This document shows, piece after piece, positions 1 to 8,246 of a stretch of DNA of 64,000 nt. The stretch's first letter is position 1, and every line of letters starts with the position of its first letter. The DNA comes from Shewanella morhuae (GTDB taxonomy: Bacteria > Pseudomonadota > Gammaproteobacteria > Enterobacterales > Shewanellaceae), in NCBI RefSeq assembly GCF_900156405.1, contig NZ_FTNN01000009.1, forward strand, positions 117,402 through 181,401, given 5' to 3'. Made by a program: the position numbers and the translations under genes. Under the pieces are notes generated by a model. The model had not been told where the DNA came from and searched no databases. It saw only the letters and a program-made list of their open reading frames with translations.

Positions 1-585
1 ATGGTCGATAAGAATTAAGGTTTCGGCGAGATAGAATAAGTAGTCTGGGCAATCATTATCGCTGTTTGGTACCACTGGCAGTGGTTCAACGGTATCAATT
101 AAGTCATAGGCCAGTACGCCACCTAAAAATAGATCCTCAAAGGCAGGCTTGGTTTGGCCATCGGTATGAGCGCCGCAATCAATCTGTTGGATAAACATCC
201 GCAGACCATCAAGCGGTGAGGTCGATGTTAAGCGCGCATCTTCATCTTGTAATTGTGTATCTTTTTGCAGCGTTACGATTAAGGCTAAATTATCACGCAC
301 CACATGAGCACTCGCACTGAAAAACAGCGCGATAGGATCGAGTAAACTCGCGCCATTATTAGTCAATGCAGTGAAAGTCAGCTGATAACCATCGCAGCGG
401 ATCATCACGGCTGCATGGGTCATCAACATACTTTTTAGGTGATCTTTGCTATCAATTTCGGCCGACTCCAACAGCATAGTGTGTGCACCATCTTGGGTAA
501 TGCTTTGGTATAAACGCAATGGATCGCTGTGATAGGTTAATGGCGCTTTCAGTGTGCTTGAGCGTGCGAATGTCTGTTTTTGCAT
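1..585 (-). CDS. trpE: Anthranilate synthase component I, N-terminal part (runs off the window)
   Basis: TrpE converts chorismate to anthranilate, the first step of tryptophan synthesis, together with a glutamine amidotransferase subunit. The 195 visible codons align with the N-terminal domain of enterobacterial TrpE. They include the LLESAEIDSKD segment, which in the family forms the tryptophan feedback site, and a later DEDARL and YDLIDTVEPLP stretch. The catalytic domain lies beyond position 1. I chose the ATG at 585, giving MQKQTF, because it matches E. coli and has AGAG about 8 bases upstream. An ATG two codons earlier (591) is also possible. A leader peptide and attenuator lie upstream, so this should be the first gene of a trp operon. 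Confidence 0.93.
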   Translation of the reverse strand, partial: MQKQTFARSSTLKAPLTYHSDPLRLYQSITQDGAHTMLLESAEIDSKDHLKSMLMTHAAVMIRCDGYQLTFTALTNNGASLLDPIALFFSASAHVVRDNLALIVTLQKDTQLQDEDARLTSTSPLDGLRMFIQQIDCGAHTDGQTKPAFEDLFLGGVLAYDLIDTVEPLPVVPNSDNDCPDYLFYLAETLILIDH

Positions 586-683
586 AATCATACTCTAGCT
601 ACCTTATAAAATGTCTTTAACGTCATGGTGTTGTCTCGCTTACTAATGTTATTACCCGAGTTCGCCGACATTTTTCGCACCTA

Positions 684-710
684 ACAAAAAAGCCCGCATT
701 TCTGCGGGCT
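684..710 (-). terminator. trp operon attenuator (leader terminator)
   Basis: On the minus strand AGCCCGCA-GAAA-TGCGGGCT forms a perfect 8-bp hairpin followed at once by TTTTTTG. It lies between the leader peptide gene and trpE, where the E. coli trp attenuator lies. Ribosome stalling at the Trp codons of the leader is expected to prevent this hairpin from forming. Confidence 0.88.
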
Positions 711-761
711 TCTTGTTGGTTCTGTTCACTTTCAAATGAGCACAGAGCTTCACACTACCCG

Positions 762-818
762 CTAAATTGGGAAGTGCCACCACCAAATGATGTTAAATGA
801 AGCGTTAATGTGTGTCAT
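762..818 (-). CDS. trpL: trp operon leader peptide
   Basis: This 18-codon reading frame translates to MTHINASFNIIWWWHFPI and ends in TAG. Three tandem Trp codons at residues 12-14 sit about 50 bases before the terminator hairpin at 684-710, the geometry of a transcription attenuator. An AGACTCC stretch, not a strong Shine-Dalgarno site, precedes the ATG. In E. coli the leader has two Trp codons; here there are three. It is too short for standard gene callers. The peptide itself should have no function: its translation senses charged tRNA-Trp and controls trpE downstream. Confidence 0.9.
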   Translation of the reverse strand: MTHINASFNIIWWWHFPI

Positions 819-1001
819 TCAAAGGAGTCTCACTAATTCGTAAATTGATGTATAGAAAGCCTTAGCTAGGAGCGAATGTCAATTGAATATTTTTCATTTT
901 CGTAGATTCGTTGACTTTAATGCTGCAAAAAAATTAATCAGCACAACCATAAAATGCGAGATAACAGCGCATTGATTAACAAATTCACGTACAATAGCCC
1001 T

Positions 1002-1862
1002 ATGAATACTCAAAGCATATTGGCTGATCTGCACAGCCACACGACCGCATCTGATGGTCTATTAACACCGTCTGAATTGGTGGCTAGAGCCCTTGAAAAG
1101 GGCGTGCAGTTGTTTGCGATTACGGATCACGACACCGTCGCAGGTTTACCCGCAGCGCGTGCTTTTAATCAGTTGCAAGCAGAACCGTTAAAGTTGATCT
1201 CGGGTGTCGAAATCTCAACTCGCTGGAACAGCTACGATATCCATATTGTGGCGCTTAACTTCGATGCAGAGAACCCTGAGTTATTAGCATTTTTAGAAAA
1301 TCAGCGCGATTTACGTGAACAACGTGCCCAAGAAATTGGCCTCAGACTCGCAAAAGCGGGTATTGAAGGCGCTTACGAAGGCGCTAAAGCCATTGCGGGT
1401 GATGCGGCGTTAAGTCGTGGGCATTACGCGCGCTGGATGGCTGAAAATGGTCATGCCGTGGATATGCCTAGCGTGTTTAAACGCTACCTTGCCCGCGGTA
1501 AAACCGGTTATGTGCCCAATAATTGGGGCGATATGGCAAGCGCTATCGACATTATTCATCGCGCGGGTGGTTTAGCCGTGTTAGCCCATCCCAGTGGTTA
1601 TAAGTTATCGGGTAAGTGGCTTAAACGCTTAGTGCGTGAATATAAAGAAGCGGGTGGGGATGCCATGGAAGTGGTACTCGGCCAGCAAACATTAGACGAC
1701 AGAGCCAATCTTGTGGCCCTGAGTATACAAAATCAATTGCTTGCATCGATAGGGAGTGATTTTCACTTTCCAAGTAATTGGATTGAATTAGGTAAAAATC
1801 TGTATCAGCCCCAAGGTATTGATTGGGTCTGGCAATCGGAATTTTGGGTGGAACGACCATGA
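1002..1862 (+). CDS. rnm: PHP-domain phosphoesterase, RNase AM / 3',5'-nucleotide phosphatase family
   Basis: The protein (286 aa) matches E. coli YciV (RNase AM) along its length. In E. coli this enzyme trims rRNA 5' ends and hydrolyses 3',5'-bisphosphonucleotides. The PHP metal-binding motifs are visible: DLHSHTTASDG near the N-terminus, ITDHDT, GVEIS, then VLAHP and IGSDFH near the C-terminus. A longer frame opens at 954, but its 16 extra residues have no counterpart in the family, so I use the ATG at 1002. No Shine-Dalgarno site is visible there, and a TACAAT box at 990-995 leaves open a leaderless transcript. It is divergent from the trp operon and shares an ATGA overlap with yciO, an arrangement also found in E. 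coli. Confidence 0.9.
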   Translation: MNTQSILADLHSHTTASDGLLTPSELVARALEKGVQLFAITDHDTVAGLPAARAFNQLQAEPLKLISGVEISTRWNSYDIHIVALNFDAENPELLAFLENQRDLREQRAQEIGLRLAKAGIEGAYEGAKAIAGDAALSRGHYARWMAENGHAVDMPSVFKRYLARGKTGYVPNNWGDMASAIDIIHRAGGLAVLAHPSGYKLSGKWLKRLVREYKEAGGDAMEVVLGQQTLDDRANLVALSIQNQLLASIGSDFHFPSNWIELGKNLYQPQGIDWVWQSEFWVERP

Positions 1863-2479
1863 GTCAATTTTTTTATGTACATGAAGTAAATCCGCAAACG
1901 CGCCTTATCAGTCAAGCCGTTGCTGCTTTAAAAGCAGGCGGGGTGATTGTTTATCCAACCGATTCAGGCTATGCATTAGGCTGCATGATTGGTGAAAAAG
2001 ACGCGATGACGCGCATGGCACGAATTCGTCAAATTGAGAACGATCATAACTTTTCTTTGATGTGTCGTGACTTATCAGAATTAGCTACCTACGCCAAAGT
2101 GGACAATCAGGCGTATCGCATCTTAAAAAGTTGCACGCCAGGGCCTTATACGTTCATTTTTAAAGCGACTAAAGAAGTGCCTCGTCGTCTGCAAAATGAC
2201 AAGAAAAAGACTATCGGTATTCGCGTGCCTGACAATGTGATCGCTCTGGCGTTGCTTGAAGCCTTAGATGCGCCGCTGATGTCGACCAGTTTAGTGATGC
2301 CCAACGCGGAATTTGCCGAGTCGGATCCTGAACAAATTCGCGATTTGCTCGAACACCAAGTGGATGTGATTATCCACGGTGGCTATTTAGGTGAAAAGCC
2401 GACGACTGTGATTGATATGTCTGAAGATGGCGCTGAAATTTTGCGTGAAGGCGCTGGCGATATCACGCCTTTTCTCTAA
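1859..2479 (+). CDS. yciO: YciO/YrdC/Sua5-type RNA-binding domain protein
   Basis: This 206-residue protein has the same length as E. coli YciO and belongs to the YrdC/Sua5 fold, whose best-known members make threonylcarbamoyl-AMP for tRNA t6A. The GGVIVYPTDSGYALGC segment is the typical YrdC substrate-binding start, and KKKTIGIRVPD and MSTSLVMP are other conserved blocks. The YciO subgroup is not the main t6A enzyme and its exact role is uncertain. Its ATG overlaps the rnm stop codon (ATGA), so the two are probably translationally coupled. A frame starting at 1823 inside rnm would add an N-terminal extension that the family lacks. Confidence 0.9.
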   Translation: MSQFFYVHEVNPQTRLISQAVAALKAGGVIVYPTDSGYALGCMIGEKDAMTRMARIRQIENDHNFSLMCRDLSELATYAKVDNQAYRILKSCTPGPYTFIFKATKEVPRRLQNDKKKTIGIRVPDNVIALALLEALDAPLMSTSLVMPNAEFAESDPEQIRDLLEHQVDVIIHGGYLGEKPTTVIDMSEDGAEILREGAGDITPFL

Positions 2480-2637
2480 ATCTATTGCAATGGATTTATC
2501 GCTAATTGGTGCAAATGAGTGATGCGGCGAGTGGCGTAAATATTTGACAGTTTTATCGCCGCAGGTTTACAGGTATAATCGCGCGTTTGGCGTGAGTCTA
2601 GGTTGGATGACGCACTGTTAACGGAGCAAAATAGCGG

Positions 2638-3426
2638 ATGCAGGGCACGCAACAGAGTTTACCCTTAGCCGTTATTCGTGGTCAGGCAATGACCGAAATG
2701 CCGCTGGATTTGTTTATTCCACCGGAGGCGTTAGAAGTCTTTCTTGAGTCCTTTGAAGGGCCGTTAGATTTACTTTTGTATTTGATCCGTAAGCAAAAGT
2801 TAGATGTTGTCGATTTACCTATTCAGCAGATTACCGCGCAGTATTTAGAATATATTACGTTGCTGACTCAGGCTAGGATTGAACTTGCCGCCGATTACTT
2901 AGTGATGGCAGCAACGCTTGCTGAGATTAAATCCCGCCTACTGCTGCCGCGTATGGTGGCTGAAGATGAGGTTGAGGAAGATCCTCGGGCGCAGCTTATT
3001 CGGCAGCTTAAAGCCTATGAAGTGATTAAAGAAGCGTCGCAAAAACTTGATGATTTACCACGGCTCGAGCGGGATGTGTTTCAAGCTAAAGCGGTGGCAG
3101 CAGCTGATATTAAGCCATTATTGATCCCGCCTGAAGTGTCGTTATTTGACATTGCCCGCGCCTTTGCTGACGTACTTAAGCGTATCGATGCCAATGAAGA
3201 TCATCATGTTAAGCGTGAACAGTTATCGACCCGTGAACGCATGAGCCAGATTTTAGCCATGTTAAACGCTGAAGACTTTACCGCATTTGACCGTTTGTTT
3301 ACCGTAGCAGAAGGCCGTGCAGGCGTGGTCGTGACCTTCTTAGCGCTAATGGAATTAGTCAAAGAATTATTGGTTGAATTGTACCAAACAGAACCGTTTT
3401 CAACTATTTACGTTAAGGCCTATTAA
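2638..3426 (+). CDS. scpA: Segregation and condensation protein A (kleisin subunit)
   Basis: ScpA is the kleisin that bridges the two heads of the SMC dimer in bacterial condensin. The 262-residue protein has the hallmark N-terminal segment FEGPLDLLLYLIRKQKLDVVDLPI and the YLVMAATLAEIKSRLLLP helix. The C-terminal winged helix ends near VTFLALMELVKELLVEL. GGAG lies about 12 bases before the ATG. The 158-bp gap upstream contains a perfect TATAAT at 2574-2579 and a TTGACA at 2544-2549. They are 24 bp apart, too far for one sigma-70 promoter, so only the -10 is credible. It begins an scpA-scpB-rluB operon. SMC is encoded at 44.3 kb. Confidence 0.93.
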   Translation: MQGTQQSLPLAVIRGQAMTEMPLDLFIPPEALEVFLESFEGPLDLLLYLIRKQKLDVVDLPIQQITAQYLEYITLLTQARIELAADYLVMAATLAEIKSRLLLPRMVAEDEVEEDPRAQLIRQLKAYEVIKEASQKLDDLPRLERDVFQAKAVAAADIKPLLIPPEVSLFDIARAFADVLKRIDANEDHHVKREQLSTRERMSQILAMLNAEDFTAFDRLFTVAEGRAGVVVTFLALMELVKELLVELYQTEPFSTIYVKAY

Positions 3427-3429
3427 TTG

Positions 3430-4026
3430 ATGCAGATAAATCCTATTCAATTAAAACAGCTTATTGAAGCGAGTTTGTTTGTATTGGGGAAACCCTTGTC
3501 GGCGAAAATGTTGAAAGACACCGTATTAGTGGATTTCTCTGTTTCCAGAGACAAAATAAAAGCTGCATTGGATGAGCTGCAACAGGATTATCAAGACCGA
3601 GGTGTGCAACTTGTGAAAGTCGCTGGCGGTTATCGCTTCCAGACCTTAGAGGTGTTGAGTCCTTTTTTGCAGCCCCTGTGGCAAGAAAAGGCGCCAAAAT
3701 ATTCGCGTGCGACATTAGAAACCTTGGCGGTAATTGCTTATCGTCAACCTGTGACTCGCGGCGATATTGAACAGGTGCGCGGTGTGGCCATTAGCAGCCA
3801 TATCATAAAAAGTTTGTCAGATAGACATTGGATTAAAGTAGTTGGACATAAAGAAGTGCCGGGGCGACCCGCGTTATATGCCACTACCTTAGAGTTTTTA
3901 GCATATTTTGGCTTAGATACCTTAGCGGATTTACCGCCGCTATCGGACACAGAGTCATTACAGGCGGTTTTTTCAAGCTTGAAATTAGCGCCAGAACAGT
4001 CAGAAGAGCAAAATACTAATGAGTGA
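3430..4026 (+). CDS. scpB: Segregation and condensation protein B
   Basis: ScpB dimers bind the kleisin ScpA and complete the SMC condensin. The 198-residue protein consists of two winged-helix domains. Recognisable blocks are [24 protein letters not shown] and the strongly conserved [28 protein letters not shown]. The ATG at 3430 lies 3 bases after the scpA stop. A TTG immediately before it would add one residue. The last codons overlap rluB by 8 bases, indicating one polycistronic transcript with coupled translation. Confidence 0.93.
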   Translation: MQINPIQLKQLIEASLFVLGKPLSAKMLKDTVLVDFSVSRDKIKAALDELQQDYQDRGVQLVKVAGGYRFQTLEVLSPFLQPLWQEKAPKYSRATLETLAVIAYRQPVTRGDIEQVRGVAISSHIIKSLSDRHWIKVVGHKEVPGRPALYATTLEFLAYFGLDTLADLPPLSDTESLQAVFSSLKLAPEQSEEQNTNE

Positions 4027-4894
4027 AAAGTTGCAGAAAGTCTTGGCCCGTGCAGGCCATGGCTCCCGTCGTGAGATGGAGGCATGGATTGCTGCAGGCC
4101 GAGTTAGTATTGATGGTGAAATCGCGGGCCTTGGGGATCGTATTGAAGCCGATGCCAAAATACGTATTGATGGCCGCGCGATTTCGTTAAAGTCTGCCGA
4201 AGACGTGATTTGTCGTGTATTGGCATATCACAAACCTGAAGGCGAAATTTGTAGTCGTAAAGATCCAGAAGGCCGTCCAACGGTATTCGATCGTTTACCT
4301 AAAGTGCGTGATTCACGATGGGTAGCGGTAGGTCGTTTAGACATCAACACCTCAGGTTTATTATTGTTTACCTCAGATGGTGAATTAGCGAACCGCTTAA
4401 TGCATCCATCGAACGAAGTGGATCGCGAATACGCAGTGCGTACCTTTGGTGAAATCCCTGAAGCGACAGTACAACGTTTACGTACTGGCGTGATGTTAGA
4501 AGACGGCCCAGCACAGTTTGATAGCATCAAGCCTGCGGGCGGCGAAGGCATGAACCAGTGGTGGCATGTGTGTTTACGCGAAGGTCGTAACCGTGAAGTG
4601 CGCCGTTTGTGGGAATCCCAAGAAGTGCAGGTGAGCCGTTTGATCCGTATCCGTTATGGTATGGTTGAATTGCCAAAATCACTGCCACGCGGTGGCTGGG
4701 TTGAATTGCCAATGGAGCAAGTGAATTACTTGCGTAAATTGGCAGGTTTAGAGCCAGAAACCCGTACTATGCTTGCCGCTGATAAACACAGTGTGGCCCG
4801 TGCACAAGTAAAAAGTGCCAAAATCCGCCGCGCTGTACGTAAGCATAAAGTGACCGGAACAGGACAACCTAAGCCAACGCGTCAGCGCAGCTAA
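4019..4894 (+). CDS. rluB: 23S rRNA pseudouridine synthase B
   Basis: RluB isomerises a uridine in helix 93 of 23S rRNA (U2605 in E. coli). The 291-residue protein has an N-terminal S4 RNA-binding domain ([22 protein letters not shown]) and an RsuA-family catalytic domain. The catalytic Asp is in [18 protein letters not shown]. The basic C-terminal tail is typical. Its ATG lies within the last codons of scpB. The linkage scpA-scpB-rluB is common in gammaproteobacteria, and the hairpin terminator at 4961 closes the operon. Confidence 0.93.
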   Translation: MSEKLQKVLARAGHGSRREMEAWIAAGRVSIDGEIAGLGDRIEADAKIRIDGRAISLKSAEDVICRVLAYHKPEGEICSRKDPEGRPTVFDRLPKVRDSRWVAVGRLDINTSGLLLFTSDGELANRLMHPSNEVDREYAVRTFGEIPEATVQRLRTGVMLEDGPAQFDSIKPAGGEGMNQWWHVCLREGRNREVRRLWESQEVQVSRLIRIRYGMVELPKSLPRGGWVELPMEQVNYLRKLAGLEPETRTMLAADKHSVARAQVKSAKIRRAVRKHKVTGTGQPKPTRQRS

Positions 4895-4960
4895 GTGGTT
4901 TAACCTAAGCTGTACTGCTCATGCCATGTTTTGATATAGGTTAACGCTTATTTCAGTTAG

Positions 4961-4995
4961 AACGCTCGATGAATCTCATCGGGCGTTTTTTATTT
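4961..4995 (+). terminator. Rho-independent terminator of scpA-scpB-rluB
   Basis: AACGCTCGATGA-ATC-TCATCGGGCGTT forms a 12-bp stem with one G-U type pair, followed by TTTTATTTT. It is 66 bases after the rluB stop. Confidence 0.85.
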
Positions 4996-5072
4996 TAGGG
5001 TGTTTTATTTACCAAAGGTGTGGGGAGAGTCGCTGCATTAAGAGGGCAATTTGATACTGAGTTCATGTTAAC

Positions 5073-5954
5073 TTAGCGATGATTCATCAAAAAATCGACA
5101 AAAGCACGGTCTGCCTGACTGACGGGACGCTGTTTTTTCCATGCGATATGTAAGTTTAAAAATACTGGCGGATCGAATGGTTTAGCTAATATGTCATCTT
5201 TGGCACTTATCGCCATTTCAAGTACGCTAGTAATGCCAAACCCTTGAGAAACAATCTGCTTAATAAGATTAATAAGGTTAGTTTCAAAAGCGATATTGGG
5301 CTTTTTTTTCAGCTCTTTTGCTTGAGATAAAATCCACTCGCGGTGGAAATAGCCGGTTTTGAACATTACTAACTCATGGTCGAAAAAGTCATTCAAACTC
5401 ACGGCACTATGTTCTGCTAAAGGATGTTCAGCCCCCATAGCAATCACCATTTGCTCACGGATCAGCAGTTGGCTATCTAGCTCAGGTTGCAGGTCTTGGG
5501 CGGTAATAATGGCAATATCGACTTCTTCTTGTTGTAGCATGCGTAGTGTATCGCGAGTGCCGCCTTCAAACAGTGACAGTTTTAACTCTGGGTGTTTATG
5601 CCTAAAGGCCATTAAACGCGAGGGAAGATAGAAAGACCCCAACATGCCTGGCACCGCAATGCGGACTTCACCTGAAGTCAGGTTGGCCATCGCCTTAATT
5701 TGGGCTTCGGCCTGTTTCAATTGCTTAATGATGAGTATGGCGTGTTGATGCAGCACTAAACCTTCGGCAGTGAGTGCGAGTAATTTATCATGCTTATTAC
5801 TGGTGCGATTGACTAATGTCACACCGAGTGCGACTTCTAAACGCTTGATACTTTGGCTTAAAGCCGGTTGAGCCATATTCAGTTTTTTAGCCGCTGCAGT
5901 AAAACTACCGGTATTAGCAATGGCATCTAAATGTTTAAGTTGGCGGATATCCAT
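5073..5954 (-). CDS. LysR-family transcriptional regulator
   Basis: The 293-residue protein has the normal LysR length. Its N-terminal winged helix-turn-helix reads RQLKHLDAIANTGSFTAAAKKLNMAQPALS, and a substrate-binding effector domain follows from about residue 90. The ATG at 5954 is used; the TTG just before it would add one residue. It is divergent from the MFS transporter at 6129, which suggests it controls that gene, as is common for LysR proteins. The effector is not evident. Confidence 0.88.
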   Translation of the reverse strand: MDIRQLKHLDAIANTGSFTAAAKKLNMAQPALSQSIKRLEVALGVTLVNRTSNKHDKLLALTAEGLVLHQHAILIIKQLKQAEAQIKAMANLTSGEVRIAVPGMLGSFYLPSRLMAFRHKHPELKLSLFEGGTRDTLRMLQQEEVDIAIITAQDLQPELDSQLLIREQMVIAMGAEHPLAEHSAVSLNDFFDHELVMFKTGYFHREWILSQAKELKKKPNIAFETNLINLIKQIVSQGFGITSVLEMAISAKDDILAKPFDPPVFLNLHIAWKKQRPVSQADRAFVDFLMNHR

Positions 5955-6128
5955 CAATGGGGCCCATACTGGTTAGTCAGTGGTAAGGTTCGTTATTTTA
6001 GTCGGCTTATTTATTATCAAGGTGCATAACAAAAAACAATGACTATGATAGATATTATTTATTATTGTTATATTAAGCGCAGTGATAACCTTTGTCTACC
6101 TTATGAGTGATACTTTGTCGAGGCTCCT
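5955..6128. promoter_or_regulatory. Divergent LysR/MFS promoter region
   Basis: This AT-rich 174-bp gap separates two divergent genes. It holds inverted arms ATAACAA (6026-6032) and TTGTTAT (6065-6071) about 32 bp apart, a possible but unproven regulator site. No clear sigma-70 promoter stands out on either strand. Confidence 0.35.
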
Positions 6129-7385
6129 GTGCAAGCCGAGTTAGATACTATGATTGACAATAAACAACGTGATAGTCGATTGATGTGGGCGCTGTGCGTA
6201 GCCTCTGTGGTGGTGTATATCAACTTATACCTGATGCAAGGCATGCTGCCGCTGATTGCTGAACATTTTGCAGTATCGGGCTCTAAAGCAACATTGATTT
6301 TGTCAGTGACCAGTTTCTCCTTAGCGTTTTCATTACTTCTGTATGCGGTGCTGTCTGATCGAATTGGTCGACATACGCCAATTATTGTCAGCTTGTGGTT
6401 GTTGGCGCTGTCTAATTTATTGTTAATTTGGGCGCCGGATTTTAACGGATTAGTGTTGGTGCGATTATTACAAGGTGGGTTATTGGCTGCGGTCCCAGCC
6501 ATTGCTATGGCGTACTTTAAGGAGCAATTGTCAGCCAGTACTATTCTTAAAGCTGCTGGTATTTATATTATGGCAAACAGCATAGGCGGCATTATTGGGC
6601 GTTTACTTGGCGGTGTAATGTCGCAGTATCTTTCTTGGCAAGAATCCATGTGGTTGTTGTTTTTAGTAACACTTGCGGGCGTTGCTTTAGTGAATTATCT
6701 ATTACCGTCAGTGGCTAATGCACAGGCGATATCACAAAGTAAAACCGCACCATCTTTATCAAAACGTGCCCGCTTGATACAAGATTTTTACGGGTTTAGC
6801 CATCATCTTACAGATACTCAAATGCGCTTAGTGTACGCGATTGGCGGCTTGACCTTTATGATGATGGTAAATCAATTTAGTTTTATTCAGCTACATTTGA
6901 TGGCCGCGCCCTATGAATGGAGCCGTTTCCAAGCGACATTGATTTTTTTGTGCTATTCCAGTGGTACCATCGCCTCATATTTTACGGCTAAATGGCTGGC
7001 TAAATTTGGCCAACACAAGCTGTATCAGTGGTCTTGGTGTTTAATGCTAGCTGGTAGTTTACTGACTCTGTTTGATACCTCTTTTACCATTTGTTTAGGT
7101 TTTTTAATGACCGCTTGTGGGTTTTTCTTGACGCATAGTTGTTGTAACTCCTTTGTGGCAATGCGTGCTAATCGCGATCGTGCTAAAGCGACCTCACTCT
7201 ATTTATGCTTCTACTACCTCGGCGCCGCCATTGGTGGCCCGTATTTGATGATGTTTTGGCATGGGGCGCAGTGGCGCGGTGTAGTAATGGGGTCATTAAC
7301 CTTATTAGCCTTGATTGCTTTAGCTATCACCCGTTTGCACTATCATCAAACCCATGTAAAACAAGCATTGGTAGACATTGATTAG
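6129..7385 (+). CDS. MFS transporter, YnfM-like (arabinose/drug efflux type)
   Basis: The 418-residue protein has about twelve hydrophobic segments and matches the E. coli YnfM group of the major facilitator superfamily. The motif-A loop is LSDRIGRHTPIIV, and the family block SLYLCFYYLGAAIGG is near the C-terminus. The GTG at 6129 has GAGG 5 bases upstream and is my choice. The ATG at 6150 is a weaker alternative. The substrate is unknown; homologues export small molecules or drugs. It is divergent from the LysR gene at 5954 and is followed by a strong terminator, so it is probably monocistronic. Confidence 0.85.
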   Translation: MQAELDTMIDNKQRDSRLMWALCVASVVVYINLYLMQGMLPLIAEHFAVSGSKATLILSVTSFSLAFSLLLYAVLSDRIGRHTPIIVSLWLLALSNLLLIWAPDFNGLVLVRLLQGGLLAAVPAIAMAYFKEQLSASTILKAAGIYIMANSIGGIIGRLLGGVMSQYLSWQESMWLLFLVTLAGVALVNYLLPSVANAQAISQSKTAPSLSKRARLIQDFYGFSHHLTDTQMRLVYAIGGLTFMMMVNQFSFIQLHLMAAPYEWSRFQATLIFLCYSSGTIASYFTAKWLAKFGQHKLYQWSWCLMLAGSLLTLFDTSFTICLGFLMTACGFFLTHSCCNSFVAMRANRDRAKATSLYLCFYYLGAAIGGPYLMMFWHGAQWRGVVMGSLTLLALIALAITRLHYHQTHVKQALVDID

Positions 7386-7411
7386 TTGATTCATGCCCAG
7401 TCAATGTTGTT

Positions 7412-7452
7412 AAACCAAGGCCAACATTAATATGTTGGCCTTGGTTTTTTTG
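7412..7452 (+). terminator. Rho-independent terminator after the MFS gene
   Basis: A perfect 15-bp stem (7412-7426 with 7433-7447, loop TTAATA) is followed by a run of T. It is one of the strongest hairpins in the window. Confidence 0.92.
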
Positions 7453-7760
7453 TATTTTAGTAACGCGTTACAGAGGTTTTATCTTTATTTACCTTTTGGT
7501 AGATAAAGGTTTTGTGATGCATCCTGTAAACTCGTGCTCTAACAGGATGATATTGCTATCTCTTTAGTGCATTTAATGGCTAAAGCGATTAGGCTGAGCT
7601 TAGATAGCGTGGATAAACGTGATGCAAACCAATACCGTTCGCTAAAATCAGCATCACTGCTTTAAGATGCAGTTTTATATACGGTTTCAGGTATGATTTT
7701 AGGTCGTTAGATGCTGCGCTATGTGAGCGGCGCGATATGGATAAATAAGGGGTAATAAGT
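7453..7760. other. Intergenic stretch with no gene seen
   Basis: About 300 bp between the MFS terminator and the small gene at 7761. A 91-codon minus-strand frame crosses it but overlaps the downstream gene and lacks a ribosome site or recognisable sequence. I see no clear promoter or RNA gene. Confidence 0.5.
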
Positions 7761-8129
7761 TTGGCAATTGAACATAATGAAATGGCGAGCTGCTTAAGCG
7801 CACTGCAATGTCGTACCAACTTCACCATCAAAAACATTACTGAATATATGCTCCCCGAGACCAAAGAGGCTTTTTATTTATACCTCGACGGTAAATCTCC
7901 TAATTTGATTATTCGCCCTGCCTTTGAAGTGTTTTCTGGTGAATTTGCCACGATTGCAGGCGTACATGCTAAATATGATTATTTTCATAATGCGCAAATG
8001 ACACGTTTTCCTAAGCGTTTACATAAGAGCCTGACAGAAACTCACTATGGTTTAGCGTTTAGCTTTGACACGGTTGAAGCTGTGCAGCTGTTTATCGCAA
8101 GGCTCAGCGCGATAGTGAAAGGCACTTAA
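7761..8129 (+). CDS. Small conserved-looking protein of unknown function
   Basis: I do not recognise this 122-residue protein. It is soluble, with no signal peptide or membrane segment, and has mixed alpha/beta character. The TTG at 7761 has AAGGGG 8 bases upstream, which is the best ribosome site in the region. The first in-frame ATG (7782) has none. Codon use resembles neighbouring genes. It stands alone between the MFS terminator and the efflux operon, whose own strong ribosome site lies 117 bases downstream. It is probably a real gene restricted to this group. Confidence 0.65.
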   Translation: MAIEHNEMASCLSALQCRTNFTIKNITEYMLPETKEAFYLYLDGKSPNLIIRPAFEVFSGEFATIAGVHAKYDYFHNAQMTRFPKRLHKSLTETHYGLAFSFDTVEAVQLFIARLSAIVKGT

Positions 8130-8246
8130 TCTTTAAGCTGTTTAGCATTTTATGTTTCATTTAAAGATTAGGTTTAATTTAATAATTTAGTTCAGCACAG
8201 TAATACCGGTAGTAAAAATGTTCAGTTAGGCCTAAGGAGGCCTGTC

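Noticed and set aside
849..882. TTGACA (877-882) and TATACA (849-854) on the minus strand as the trp promoter
   Set aside because: The spacing is 22 bp, too long for one sigma-70 promoter; I also saw no convincing TrpR operator.
954..1001. Sixteen-residue N-terminal extension of the PHP-domain protein
   Set aside because: The extra residues have no counterpart in E. coli YciV; the ATG at 1002 fits the family.
2544..2579. TTGACA and TATAAT upstream of scpA as one promoter
   Set aside because: They are 24 bp apart; only the -10 is plausible and no matching -35 was found.
7589..7864. A 91-codon minus-strand frame upstream of the orphan gene
   Set aside because: It overlaps a frame with better start signals and shows no recognisable protein features.
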